A stretch of DNA of 64,000 nucleotides from Diadema setosum (taxonomy: Eukaryota > Echinodermata > Echinoidea > Diadematoida > Diadematidae): positions 34,372,883-34,436,882 of the forward strand of contig CM067076.1 of the NCBI GenBank assembly GCA_033980235.1, in the 5' to 3' direction. Position 1 is the first letter of the stretch. Each line of letters opens with the position of its first letter. Shown here one piece after another: positions 11,641 to 22,603 of the stretch. The translations under genes were made by a program, and so were the position numbers. The notes beneath the pieces are model-generated. The model saw only the letters and a program-made list of their open reading frames with translations, searched no databases and was not told the origin of the DNA.

Positions 11641-12454
11641 ACTGGTGAAGAAAGCTATTGGTAAGCGATTTTTTTTTTTTTCACAGATGGTCCAGAGATT
11701 TTCTAAAATGCCCTAACTATTAAAGCTGTATTCCAAATACTCCCAGGTCATTTATAAGTAGTTTACGTGAATCCGCATTCATTATTCAATTATCATAGAA
11801 AATACTAGATGCGTTTTAATTTTCAAGTCCAAATGGAAAAGGAATTCAAGAAACCCATGTTATTAAGGAAGTGAACATAAAATCACTCCTACAGAAACCA
11901 AAACGTGATTTTTGCAGATGAACATTACGATTTATGTAAGCTCTGGGTCATTTTCATGTGATGCGTCACCACGTCATCATAGCCATTATAATGTCGGGAC
12001 AATAATTGGTTTTTGGCAGACGTGAATTCGTCACATGCTAAGCTTTAAGTCGATATAGTACGATTGTCCTTCGTCATTGGAAGTAAAAATGTAATGTTAA
12101 CAGAATTGAAAGTTGGAAAGCTACCCTGATTCTTCAATTCTTAGTAGACTATTGTTATGCAATGGTACGGGAAAATGTCGGGTCTCATAAAAGGAAGAAA
12201 ATGTGATGTTGATAGGCCTATCCTTCCTAAAGATTTTGGTAGCATTTGGCACCTATCCAGATTTAAAAACCTTTAAGAATTATGTGCACATTTCTATTTT
12301 ATTAAGACATTTCAGTACGCTCATAATGCGAACACACAAAAAAAACAACAACAAACAAACAAACAAATAAACAAACCAAAAACATCATGTCGCTGCTGCC
12401 TCGCTAGAGGTATACTGATGCTTAATTTTTGGTTAATATATCCTGTAATTGCAG

Positions 12455-13333
12455 AAGAGACACAAGCTGATGATTATCAGAATGGCAGTATCCACTGCTG
12501 TTCTGATAAGTGCGCTGTGTTTTGCCGCAAGGAGGACCCAGCATCACTTCGAGGCAGGAGCTCGTGGGACAGTCACATTCGACGCTCCGTGGACTGCGCG
12601 TGACGGCCTGATTGTATTCTTCAATGTGAGATTCGAGTCTGAGAGACATCCTTTCTGCATTTTAACCAACCGACATCAAGAAGGATTTAAATCTCTAAGC
12701 CAGTATGAACGTTTCAAAATTAGCTACACACAAACAGACAACACGGTGAGTGTTACAGTCGAGATTTCAGACGTCTCTGAAGAAGATGCTGACGTGTACA
12801 TACTGACACTGACATCGATCGATGCCGAATTTAGCAAGACCGTTCTGTTAGAAAAAGAAGTCGGGGTTCATATACCACGTGGCAATGCCCAGTGCAACAT
12901 TCATGAGTCCACCGATGGCTATTCGTCTAGATACGCAGAAGTTTCCTGCCGAGCCGTCGCAGGCATAGGAAGTCCAATGTTGGCTTGTTATCAACATGGA
13001 GAGAAAGTCCCCTACAAGGGCCAAGTACATAATGACGGCCGTTACGTTTATGGCACATTTTGGATGAAATTAAACAGTAGCCCTATCTACTGCTGTTCTT
13101 ACGAGGAAGGTGTGGAAATTAACGAAAGCACATGTCACGACTTTGTTTGGCCTCCCCAAGCACTTACGACGGGCAAGAGTGTTGTTACTTTGTATAGAAC
13201 ATTGTCCGTTTCAAAGAGCACACCCGTCCAGGATTACCCACTCGAAACGCCTGATTCTGGCTGTGCGTTGCGGGCTCGACTTATGCCTTTTTACATCTTG
13301 ATGGCGTATTTGGTGTACTATGGGATGTCATAA
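12455..13333 (+). CDS. two-Ig-domain cell-surface protein (intact copy)
   Basis: The exon opens at acceptor attgcag. The likely start is the Met at 12,470 (287 residues), since MIIRMAVSTAVLISALCFA is a good signal peptide. Residues about 30-120 form a V-set-like domain: GTVTFDAPW (B strand), QYERFKISYTQTDNTVSV, and the tyrosine-corner motif EEDADVYILTL. Both canonical Cys positions are Ala and Leu. Residues about 130-230 form a second Ig-like domain with many Cys (AEVSCRAVAG, PMLACYQ, SPIYCCSYEE, STCHD). The C-terminus after SKSTPVQDYPLE ends in a short hydrophobic tail (MPFYILMAYLVYYGMS), suggesting a GPI signal or a tail anchor. ATTAAA at 13,487 may be the poly(A) signal. Function unknown; adhesion or immune recognition is a guess from the fold. 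Confidence 0.75.
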   Translation, partial: KRHKLMIIRMAVSTAVLISALCFAARRTQHHFEAGARGTVTFDAPWTARDGLIVFFNVRFESERHPFCILTNRHQEGFKSLSQYERFKISYTQTDNTVSVTVEISDVSEEDADVYILTLTSIDAEFSKTVLLEKEVGVHIPRGNAQCNIHESTDGYSSRYAEVSCRAVAGIGSPMLACYQHGEKVPYKGQVHNDGRYVYGTFWMKLNSSPIYCCSYEEGVEINESTCHDFVWPPQALTTGKSVVTLYRTLSVSKSTPVQDYPLETPDSGCALRARLMPFYILMAYLVYYGMS

Positions 13334-13479
13334 TCATCACTGCTTTCATTAGCGATATACAATGTAGTTTGAAGCCATTCGACAAGTACCATCAGATGTG
13401 CTGCATATTTTGATGTGACAGGACTACAGAATTAATTTGATGGTTGTGATTTTAACAGAATTGTTGGCAGTGGGTTATA

Positions 13480-13522
13480 AACAATATTAAAGAGCAAAGA
13501 AAATACAAAAAAAAAAAGAGTC
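13480..13522 (+). terminator. putative poly(A) signal and A-tract of the Ig gene
   Basis: ATTAAA at 13,487 is followed 20 nt later by an A-run. The paralogue has an A-run at the matching place (23,572-23,588). Two genomic A-tracts at homologous positions hint that the single-exon Ig body descends from a retrocopy. Confidence 0.4.
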
Positions 13523-13874
13523 CATTGGTATGTCGCACATTAGTATCATCAGAACCAGAACACTTGTAGATGTTCGTTCTTCTTGTGCATTTTGTGTCAG
13601 GCTTGTCTCTCTGATTTCTGTATCATCATTATTATTATTATTTTTTTTTTGTGGGAGTTACCTCACTTGACAATGTATACGAGAAAGCAAAAGATATTCG
13701 GTGGTAATTTTAATGAAGCCTGAACGTAAAATTCACTGTTTTATCTCGTTTGTATTCATTGTAAAATTACTAGAATGAAGTTATTATGCAACATTTACAA
13801 AGCTCCAAATAATTCACAGGGTAACACAACAACGCCAGTGGACAAGATTCGACGCGCTTGTGAGCACACAGGGT

Positions 13875-14167
13875 TACAGTTTGTTATTCCAAAGATTCGT
13901 TATTCCGAAGGTTCGTTAATCCGAAAATGAAATAAGGTTTGTTATTCCGGAGGTTCATTAATCCGGAAATGAAATAAGGTATGTTATTCCGAAGGTTTGT
14001 TAATCCAAAAATAATAAAGTTTGTTGCTCCGAAGGTTTGTTACGGACCCTATTTCATTTTCGGATTAACGAACATTCGGAATAACGCCACAACTGTTTGG
14101 ATTAACGAACCCTTTTCCATTTTAGGATTTGTGTGTTACGGATTAACGAACCTTCGGAATAACAGAC
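13875..14167. mobile_element. small foldback element, TTCGTTAATCCGAAAATG family
   Basis: The left side repeats gttattccgaaggttcgtta and tccgaaaatgaaataagg. The right side carries the complements (cattttcggattaacgaac, attaacgaaccttcggaata). The interior is built from the same words. 13,340-13,870 is 3' flanking sequence of the Ig gene with no other feature. Confidence 0.65.
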
Positions 14168-14394
14168 AGCACTCCGCACACAGTACACATTACAATAAAG
14201 AATTATATCATCACGCAGGCGTATTGCGTTGTATTGTTACATTTCAGCTCTGAAAAATCGGGATCAGAGCGAAACGACGCCGGAAACAATCACGTGCTGT
14301 ACCTTGCTTCTTGCTTAGAAGCAGGTGACTGCTAAAGGGAGAAAGTTTAGGGTTAGAATACAGTGAAAATTCGGTGTCCTTTCCTTCTAAAAAA

Positions 14395-15692
14395 AAAGGC
14401 TACTTTCTTGATTTTACAAGCTGTCTAATGTGGGGTGCCTCAAGGCAGTATTTTGGGCCTTTTTTTTTTCTTGATATACGTTTATGATTGTAATAAGAAC
14501 ATCAAAATCTTTAAGATGCATTCTGTATGCAGATGATACAAATATATTGCTTTCACATAAAGATTTAGATACTCTGTATAGTACTGTTAACACTGCAATG
14601 ATGTGCGTTTATGACTGGCTCCGAGCCAAAAAGCCGCAGATGAATAATGATAAGACAAAATATATGATATTCCGCTCTAACAGAAGTTTTCGACAAGATG
14701 TTTTATTAATTTCTTATCTAGAAATTAAGACTGATAATCGAGTCATTGATGAAGTCGACAATATCAATTATTTAGGAGTGATTATAGATGATAAATTGAC
14801 TTGGACTAAATATGTGAATAGTTTTCATTGAAAGATTAGTATCTCTATTGGTATAAGGCATAAGCTCCGTTCAATACTGCAGTTACATATTCTTTTTATC
14901 TTGAATAATGCCTTTATCTTGCCTCATTTTGATTATTGTTGTCTTGTATGGTCTGGAACCAGCTTAACCAATTTGCGTCGTTTATTTGTTTTACAGAAAA
15001 AAAAAGAGGCAATGCGAGTTTGTTAAAAAAAAAAAAAAACCGCCAACCTTTTTGACCACACTGCTTCATTGAAAAAACAAAATTGATTACTCGCACACTG
15101 TCCGACAGTGTCTCAGTCAAACTTGGTCTTGTTATGTATAAATATTCGAAAGCAATTTTACCCGATATTTTTTATGATTGTCTTACAATGAATAGTACAC
15201 TACACAACATTGAAACTCGAAATAAGGATAATGTTGTGTTGCCATTTTGTCGTCTGAGTATAAAACAAACACAAAAAATATGTTATAGAAACTAAGGTGC
15301 TTAGTTCTGGGATGATTTAAATTCATTTTTTTTTTAAAGAATGTATCCACACTCAAAGTGCTTTCAAGTCTAGGTATGAAAAAAAAATCTTTTAATATGC
15401 CTATTGAATTGTATAAAATTTCAGTCCATCTTTGTTAGTTTCTTTCTTGCATTTGTATTTTATTTCATATGTTTTTATGTTTTTTGTAATCTGCCACTGT
15501 CATTAATCAATGCTGTGAATGTAACTCCGAATATGCATTTGTATATTTCTATGTATTCAACTCCACGAAGGGGATCACTTTATCTCAAGCTTTAAACCTT
15601 TTGTCTTTCTTTGTGAACTCCCCGACACATTTTCACTCAATATATTTCTATTTTTATGATTATCAATAAAATGAATTAAATTGAATTGAACT
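14395..15692 (+). mobile_element. 5'-truncated LINE, RT 3' half
   Basis: One frame near 14,430 reads GVPQGSILGP (RT motif). The next holds CILYADDTNILLSH (catalytic motif with the Asp pair), WLRAKKPQMNNDKTKYMIF and NINYLGVIIDDKLTW. Later stops and frameshifts break it. It ends ATCAATAAAATGAATTAAAT then (TTGAA)-type repeats near 15,680-15,690. CR1/L2-like. Confidence 0.65.
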
Positions 15693-15944
15693 ATTACGCT
15701 TGCATTTACATGACTCATACCTCCCAAATTTCTTTCATCATTTCATCATTTCACCCATTTATGTTGCAACTGAAACAAAACACGTACTTAAGCACAACAT
15801 GGTCCATGAAAATAAATACAAAACAACCCTTATAGCTACTGTTGTGAGTAGGAATTAATGTATAATTATGATCAGCGTTCTTGATAATTAACACCTTCAC
15901 GGGTCAAGGGCAATTACCCCCTTGGCAATTACCCCGGACCCTTC

Positions 15945-16245
15945 TCCTGGCCCTAATCCTAATCCTAATCCTGAACCTAATCCTAACCCTAACCCTAACC
16001 CAGGGCTCCACACTAACTTTTATTTTTGGTGGCCCAAAGGCAAACATCCGACCTTTTTTGGTGGCCCGATCAGGCCACCAAATTCTTCATTTCTTAAATT
16101 TTGGTGGCCCGACGTACGTTTTTGGTGGCCCCGAGCCACCGGGCCACCGTTAGTGTCGAGCCCTGCCTAACCCAAACTCTTAATCCTAAACCTAACCCTA
16201 ACCCTAACCCTGATCTTTACTCTAACCTTTACACTAACCAGTATT
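15945..16245. repeat. interstitial telomere-like repeats (CCCTAA type)
   Basis: CCTAATCCTAATCC grading into CCCTAACCCTAACC at 15,952-16,000, resuming at 16,166-16,212. It is split by a MITE. The unit is the animal TTAGGG type, which argues against an insect (TTAGG). 15,700-15,945 shows nothing recognisable. Confidence 0.75.
16001..16165. mobile_element. hAT-like MITE in telomere-like repeats
   Basis: 165 bp with ends CAGGGCTCCACACTAAC and the complement of GTTAGTGTCGAGCCCTG. The interior is made of GGTGGCCC words. Both flanks read CCTAACCC (one base of phase is ambiguous), an 8-bp duplication as expected for hAT. Confidence 0.65.
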
Positions 16246-17594
16246 TAGCCGGGGGTAATTGCGCACCTTCACACATAACAGTACATTATATAATTGCAGT
16301 GTACTGAACATTGTAATCAATCCATTTTAATACGCCTTGATACATTTTGCGCTTGTAAAACGTGTAGATTTATGTTATTAAGGGTAGCTTTCATTTCTTT
16401 CACTTAGGATCCGAAAGATATACACATCCCTCCGTACATAAAAAGACAAAGTAAAACAACACCTTTGATAATGGTGTGTACATTTGTTATTATTAGGTGT
16501 TTTGAGATCAGCCTGATGAAAGTCCTAGGTCGATTTGTTTTTCGCGATTACACATTAGTTCGATATTTGATTTTCGATTCACATTAGCACAAAAAATAAT
16601 TTCATTTCTTTCACTTAGGAGTGAACGTCGAGTGTTTGTTTCGAGCTATAATTGCACTTCGATAACTGAGCCTACATTAACAGCGTAGGTAGAGTGCGTG
16701 CCACCGAACTCTTCAAGTTCTGTGGTGCGCGCCTCCAAAAATTATCCGTAATTTGTGTACAGGTTGCGTCGATCATAGAAAGGGAAACAAGGAAGTGCTC
16801 GCGACCAATGTCATGCCCCAGTCACACAGTGCTTTACGATGGGTTACGTCCGCCGCGGATAGATACGAATGAGTGGACGCAGGGGGACGCAGCGTGGACG
16901 CGGGCATCCGCAGGGACGTATGTAGACGTAACTGTCCGTAACTCATCCGTAAAGAAATGCAATATGACGGCGGCAAGCCTGCGAAATTTTGAAATGTTCA
17001 AAATTTCGCAGAGGGACTCCACGGATGCAAACTTACGCAAGTAACCGTAACCAAACGTAACTATCCGTAACTGAACGTAACTACCCGTAGCTTGGACGCA
17101 GACCATCCGCTAAATGTTTTACCTCCCGTCCGTTTACGTCCACCGTAAGTATCCGAAAATAACCGCAAGTTAACGTATCACAACACTTTCGTCCGCTTAC
17201 GGATATTTGCGGACAGTTACGGATGCTGCGGACGATTACGTCCTTCGACGTTTTCCGTTTTCCACTCACATGGGAACACAGAGACTCGTGGGAAGCCACA
17301 CAACTCATGTTGCCAAGCTGCAGCGCATGTACCTGAAGGAATGCTACAACACAGTCGGAGCCGCGGTGGAGAGGCAGAACCGCATGGTCAAATTATGAAA
17401 TGATCATTTCAGGTGGCACCCATAGGCCTACTCATGACATCAATTGTCCCTTGTGCTGAAATTTTCTTGCACTCTTTGAATATGTTTTTTTTTTTTCGAA
17501 AAAGGCAATATTTTGGGTAGGGGATGGGGTGACAGCATTTTATTAACTTTTCTGGCCAGGGAAGGTGTGGGACACCGATAACTATAATGAGAAC

Positions 17595-18720
17595 GAATAT
17601 AATATAGGTTTTCCCGGCCAATTTCGCATTTTTGTCAGTCCAATTCCTAATTGCTGCATTCAATTTAGCAAAATTTAGCGTAGATGACATGTTCGGTAGT
17701 TCAATTTTATGATCTCTTCATTCAAATTCATTTTGGAGCATTCAAATTACCTTTCTCCTCATTCTAATTAACACTCTTTCAATTGAAATTCGTAAAACAA
17801 GCACCATTTCGTTATTCTTTCATTCAATTTAGAATGATATAGTCACGTGATCACGGACATGCTGCACTCGTTCATTCAAATTCATTTTTGGGCATCCAAT
17901 TTAACATCTTTTGCAGTCAATTTAGCACGCATGTTTATGCTTTGGTTCTTTCTTCAGTTTTTTTTTTCAACATAGTTATTGTTTTGCAAGCGTCATTACA
18001 TTTCATATTTTCGTACTCATTTTAGAGATTTTGGCAACAGTTTTTTTTTTCTTCAATGTGTTTAGTGAGTCTTTTAGTCCGAAGATAATGCATCATGTGG
18101 CCACAACTTATCTGGCCGTTGAGCGCTTTATTCTGAGTGTGTCGGCCAGTTCTAGGAAGTCATGGTTGTGATCATCAAATGTTCCTATAATTCTTTTTCT
18201 TTCTTCTTGAGAAATACGTCTGTATCTAACTTGTGCTGTCATGACTGTAAGAAGATGAAGTTAATCTGTAGTATTGGTACAACTAGGACTAAACTGACAT
18301 GTATGAAAGAAAGGGGGCGTTACAGAACAACAAACTCGAGTTATATAGGGTCAAAAATATGATACTTTTACTGCTTAACAGTGCGTGGATGAAACAAAAA
18401 AAAAAGAAATAACATGACGTTAATTTCAATGAACATGTTTGTAATTTGACTGTCCATACGCGAAATTGAATGACTGAAATACCCCTTTCGGCCAGTGCTG
18501 GCGAATTTGAATGACTGAAGAGCACGTGCCAATTTGAATGCCCGTTTTACGAATTCGAAAAGCACATGTGCAAATTTCATTGATCGAAATGCTAAATTGA
18601 ACGACCAACTTGCAATTTTGAATGACAGAATGTGCAGTGACGAGGATTTTCGCTAAATTGAATGAACCTTTTATCAAATGGACTGACAAAAGTGCGAAAT
18701 TGGCCGGAAAAACCTATATT
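17595..18720. mobile_element. foldback element nested in the 3-kb element
   Basis: Left aatataggttttcccggcca and atttcgcatttttgtcagtc; right gactgacaaaagtgcgaaat and tggccggaaaaacctatatt, which are complements. The arms contain repeated CATTCAAATT words. Confidence 0.6.
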
Positions 18721-18751
18721 TCTCTTTGGTCTTACCCACTTTAGGCTCCAT

Positions 18752-18782
18752 ACACACACACACACACACACACACACGAGCG

Positions 18783-18822
<40 letters not shown>
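18752..18822. repeat. CA and TA microsatellites
   Basis: (CA)n 18,752-18,777 followed by (TA)n 18,785-18,821. Confidence 0.9.
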
Positions 18823-18824
<2 letters not shown>

Positions 18825-19289
18825 ACTTGTGTGTCGGAGGGGTGTTTGAAAGTCCTAATGTCTTTTTTTTCTGGAAATTTGATAAGCATTGATTTATCAT
18901 AAAACTCTCCTTAACATAAAAACCCAGTATAAAAGTCATGAATATCGCTGCAAAATGACAGCGTAACCACAGTTTGTCTATTCTATGACTGCTTCTCTAA
19001 TGTTTAACTTATCGATCTATATTTTATTTTATTTGTGGTATAATTATGTTATGTATACTTTACATTTATGACGCTTAATCATATATTATTTGAGTTGCAC
19101 AAATAAAATTGCAACTTCAAGTTAAAAAATTTCATATACCTTTTATTACTGTAAAGCAAATTATAGGATTACGATTTTTTTCACAACTTGTATTATACGT
19201 CATTCAATTTCAGTTTTCCCCAGTGTACAATGCAAGACAGTCCAATATGTGATAGCCTCACTGACTTAGCAGGGATCTTCAGAGAAAAC

Positions 19290-19545
19290 CATATGAAGAG
19301 TTTGTTTGCAAAAACCGATAAGTCCATATTTGCCAAATGGAGATATTTGCGATTAAAGGTCAAGAAAAATAAAGAGAATAATAAGAAAATTTTCGCTTCC
19401 TTTGACCATATCTTCAAAAATATAGCTTTATATGTAGTGACCAATATATCATTTAAAAGGTATTATTTTGTCCTTTATGACAAATATCGTACTTCAAAAT
19501 CTTCAAAATTGGACTTATCGGTTTTTGCAAACAAACCCTTCATAT
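19290..19545. repeat. inverted repeat hairpin
   Basis: gtttgcaaaaaccgataagt near 19,301 and its complement acttatcggtttttgcaaac near 19,512 surround about 190 bp. It explains the overlapping frames on both strands. Confidence 0.7.
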
Positions 19546-20619
19546 TGTCCACAATTATATATAACAATCTGTAACTATCCGTAACTATCCGAAAATATCC
19601 GCAACTCTCCGCAAGTGTTCAAAACTATTATGTGCCAATCCGTAAGAATATCCGCACGTGGACCCAAGTATTCGCATCTGGTCGTATCTGTTCGTATCGC
19701 CCGCATTTTCCCCCGTATGTTTTGTACACATTTTCTGGTGACGGCAAAGGATCCGCGGGAGTTCGCAGAAAAAATGACTTTTTTGGACGTAACGCCGGAC
19801 GCAGAGCATTATGTGACTGGGGCTTATAAGGAACTCGTTCCGCTCTGTCGAGAAAATTAGAGCGCAGTGCTTGATTTCACACACCGCCATATTTGCATGG
19901 GGGAGCTGCTGAGGGAGATGCGAGCAGAAAACGGCAAGCAGTAACTGTTTCTTTTGCTACTGCTGCTTTTACTGCCAGAAATACTCGATTGTGTCATCAA
20001 ACCCAAGGAACACCAAAACAATCTCATAATGACATGGGCATGACGGCCAAAAAACAAAACAAATCAAAACACACACACACACACACATTTCACCACAAGG
20101 CACGATGACCAGAGAAAAAGCGGTTGTCAATTTATGACCTTGAGAATACAATTTTCGGGGGGGGGGGGGGGGGGGTGAGCATCATGGCCAACCAAAGAGG
20201 CATCGACGACCGCCGATGAATTCGAGCCCTGGAAAAAGAAGTTGATTTTCTTCCATAAACGCATGCTTCATCACGCCTAGGAGTTAAATTGCATGATTTT
20301 AACATTCATTTCGACTGTGGAAATGTCCATTCAGAGACGGTAAATAACAAGGTCTCCAAAGGAAATCGTTATCAGTGAATCCCTGATGGCATGAATCGTG
20401 TATTTACCTTTGATGATCTTTGCATTTAAATATGGATGTGAACAGTGTGCACACATTCTTGGACTTAAATGACTACTTTTTATTTTATTTTTATTTTTTT
20501 TTTTTTTGCTTCAATGGCACCAGAATTGTACTTTACTAGCACGAAAGAATAAATGTTACTCTCACAAAGTTTACAATTTTTTTGTTATTATCATAATATT
20601 ACTTGCCTGTATTTGTGAC

Positions 20620-21000
20620 CCGCTACAACAAAAGGATCCTAAAGTCGCTGATGGGTGAGCTGAGAAAATCGAGTTTGAAGTCAAATTATCAAAATCCGTC
20701 AAAACGTCTAGATTTCGGCTTTTGACATAATTTGGTAGTCTAATGTATCTTCTATGATCTGCCGAAATTTCGAAGCTAAATGATCAACGGAAAGGCAAGA
20801 AAATAGCGTTTTTCTGGCCCGTGATTTTCTGACTTTCAACGGAACAGAAACGTGTCCGAAGATTTCGATTTAGCGCCACAGCTAGACTCCGCCCCTAGCA
20901 ACGAGGGAGTGAACTCATTGGTCAGTGCGTGGCAACCTGGTTACTGATTGGTCGTGCATAGACCGCTGGCGATAAGCTTCAGTGAACATTGCGGAGGTTG
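20620..21000. promoter_or_regulatory. GC-box/CCAAT-rich segment, possibly repeat-derived
   Basis: Within 70 bp are ctccgcccct (20,887), cctagcaac (X-box-like half-site, 20,894), two ATTGG (20,918 and 20,946) and tggcaac (20,931). It lies about 1.1 kb upstream of the leader exon of the second Ig gene on the same strand. The surrounding sequence (gtgacccgctacaac and on) has the look of a dispersed repeat, so the promoter reading is weak. 19,830-20,620 holds a CA microsatellite (20,072) and a G-run (20,158-20,176) only. Confidence 0.25.
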
Positions 21001-21229
21001 CTAAGAGCATACCTTCTTTTGTCAAACGGTGAAACGGTGTCTTGCTTCCCTTGATCATGATAGCATCAGAAGGAAAACTTTGAAGGCGGTTTTCTCGAAA
21101 CGTTGATTTCCTAAACCACTCGACATGCGCTAATAAAATCAACGATATCTCCGCAACCGAGTAATCTTATGAGTCATGTTATATATGACATTAAAGTGGA
21201 AGAATAAGGGAATAAAAACTTAACTTTTT

Positions 21230-21988
21230 TCTCTGTATCTTGGAAATTGTTCAAGGTATCTTCATGGAACATAGTATATATACATGTACTGACTGGCAGT
21301 GAATATCTAGAGAATTTAGGGTTCATGGGTCAAAAGGTCAGGGTCAAAGGTCAAGGGCAACACTTCAAAATTTTACTATTTCCCTCATATTTATGCAATG
21401 CCAGCAGGATTATCTTCTTTTTTTTTACACTTGGTGTATGCGTGTATAACCTAATAGAGATTCTCTGGAAGCTTTCCTTTTTCTTCTCTTTTTTTTTTGT
21501 TCGCCTCAAAGGTCAAAAGGTCAAAGATCAAGGGAAAGTGCTGAACTAACTTTTTCCTCCATATCTCAGAAGTGGCTCAAGTTATCTTGAAACTTACCAC
21601 GTATATACGCATGTTGTGCCTGACAGTGAGTATCCTATGAATTTTAGGTTCAAACGCCAGATGAAAATGGTAACAGTGAACTTTTCATTATAGAAATAAT
21701 TGCACTTTTTCTCCTTACCTTGAAAATTACTCAATGCATAAACTTATGAATGGGTCAAAGTCAAGTTAAAGTCCTTAAATCCCCAAGTACGTGCTCTCCT
21801 ATTCATCCAATTAAACCTAGGTCAAGGAAGGTGATCATTCAACACATTTGTGACAAACTTGTCATTTTAATATTTTGCCAATTTTGTGAAAATGTAATCA
21901 CACATTGTCTACATGTACTATAGACCTATTAGGAAAATCGTGCATTATGGCGGAGGCATATCAGTCGCCTTAGCGACATTTCTAGTTA
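21230..21988 (-). mobile_element. repeat family rich in AGGTCAAAGGTCA words, copy 1
   Basis: On the minus strand it starts at 21,988 (tagaaatgtcgctaaggcga, then atgcctccgccataatgc), the same start as the element at 39,415. It carries ggtcaaaggtcaagg (21,337) and aaaggtcaaaaggtcaaag (21,507). The copy lacks the far end seen at 40.7 kb. Confidence 0.6.
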
Positions 21989-22057
21989 CTGTTCTTGTGA
22001 TGACAAGTACAACAATAAGTTTCACTCTTAAAAATTAACCCTATTCTTATCACCCAG

Positions 22058-22147
22058 GTCACTGGAGTGAAATTCCCACCTACAGTGTACTCCCATTCCT
22101 TCCTACACGGTATTTCAGCCAGGCTGAAACTTTGGCGCTCAAGAGTT
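22058..22147 (+). CDS. possible leader exon of the second Ig gene
   Basis: Acceptor atcacccag, donor gtaagt, 30 open codons, phase 0. It shares VTG at its start and the string CAGCC..GCTG.AACTTT with the exon at 7,503, but lacks a Met and is not hydrophobic. It is therefore more likely to be untranslated. The intron to the Ig exon is only 0.46 kb here. Confidence 0.35.
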
Positions 22148-22603
22148 GTAAGTCTATTATAAACCACAGTAGCATATAATCCTTCTTCCTTTTCAGTCCG
22201 GTGTTTGAAATCATAAAATCATGACCGTCTTAAAGATTACCTGCAAGTCAAAAGTTAGTGTCGGTGAAATATTATTCTGTTGTTTTTCCCCCTAAAAGAT
22301 CTGGATATAATGATAAACATGTCCAGATTGAGGAACTGAGGCTCACTTAAAAATGGTACTTACAACTTCATTTTTGCCTTATTTTTTTATGTTCTTAAAT
22401 GGTTGTTCCCTGTATCTTGTGCATTCAACGTCATTTCATTTATTATTTGATCACCCACGAACGTAAAAGTAGGACTGTTCTTTCAAAGGGGGCACGTCAA
22501 TTATAAGAATATGATAGCCCAGTTGTTTACAACAAAACCTTTTGAATAAGAAAGTAATACATTATAATGAATTTGTGTTTCATGTTCCATAAAATTACTG
22601 CAG

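Larger units (their letters stand above)
16813..19826. mobile_element. 3-kb DNA element with TTACGGAT subrepeats
   Basis: Terminal inverted repeats: ATGCCCCAGTCACACAGTGC at the left; the complement of GCATTATGTGACTGGGGCTT at the right. Both ends are filled with CCGTAAC / GTTACGGA subrepeats (16,910-17,240 and 19,570-19,700). The middle holds other repeats. No transposase frame seen. 16,250-16,800 to its left shows no feature. Confidence 0.5.

Noticed and set aside
16773..17308. Overlapping frames of 60-116 codons on both strands
   Set aside because: They follow the repeated CCGTAAC/GTTACGG words of the 3-kb TIR element and show no protein-like pattern.
18592..18939. Frames with poly-Tyr/Ile and Cys/Val runs
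   Set aside because: Translation of the TA and CA microsatellites at 18,752-18,822.
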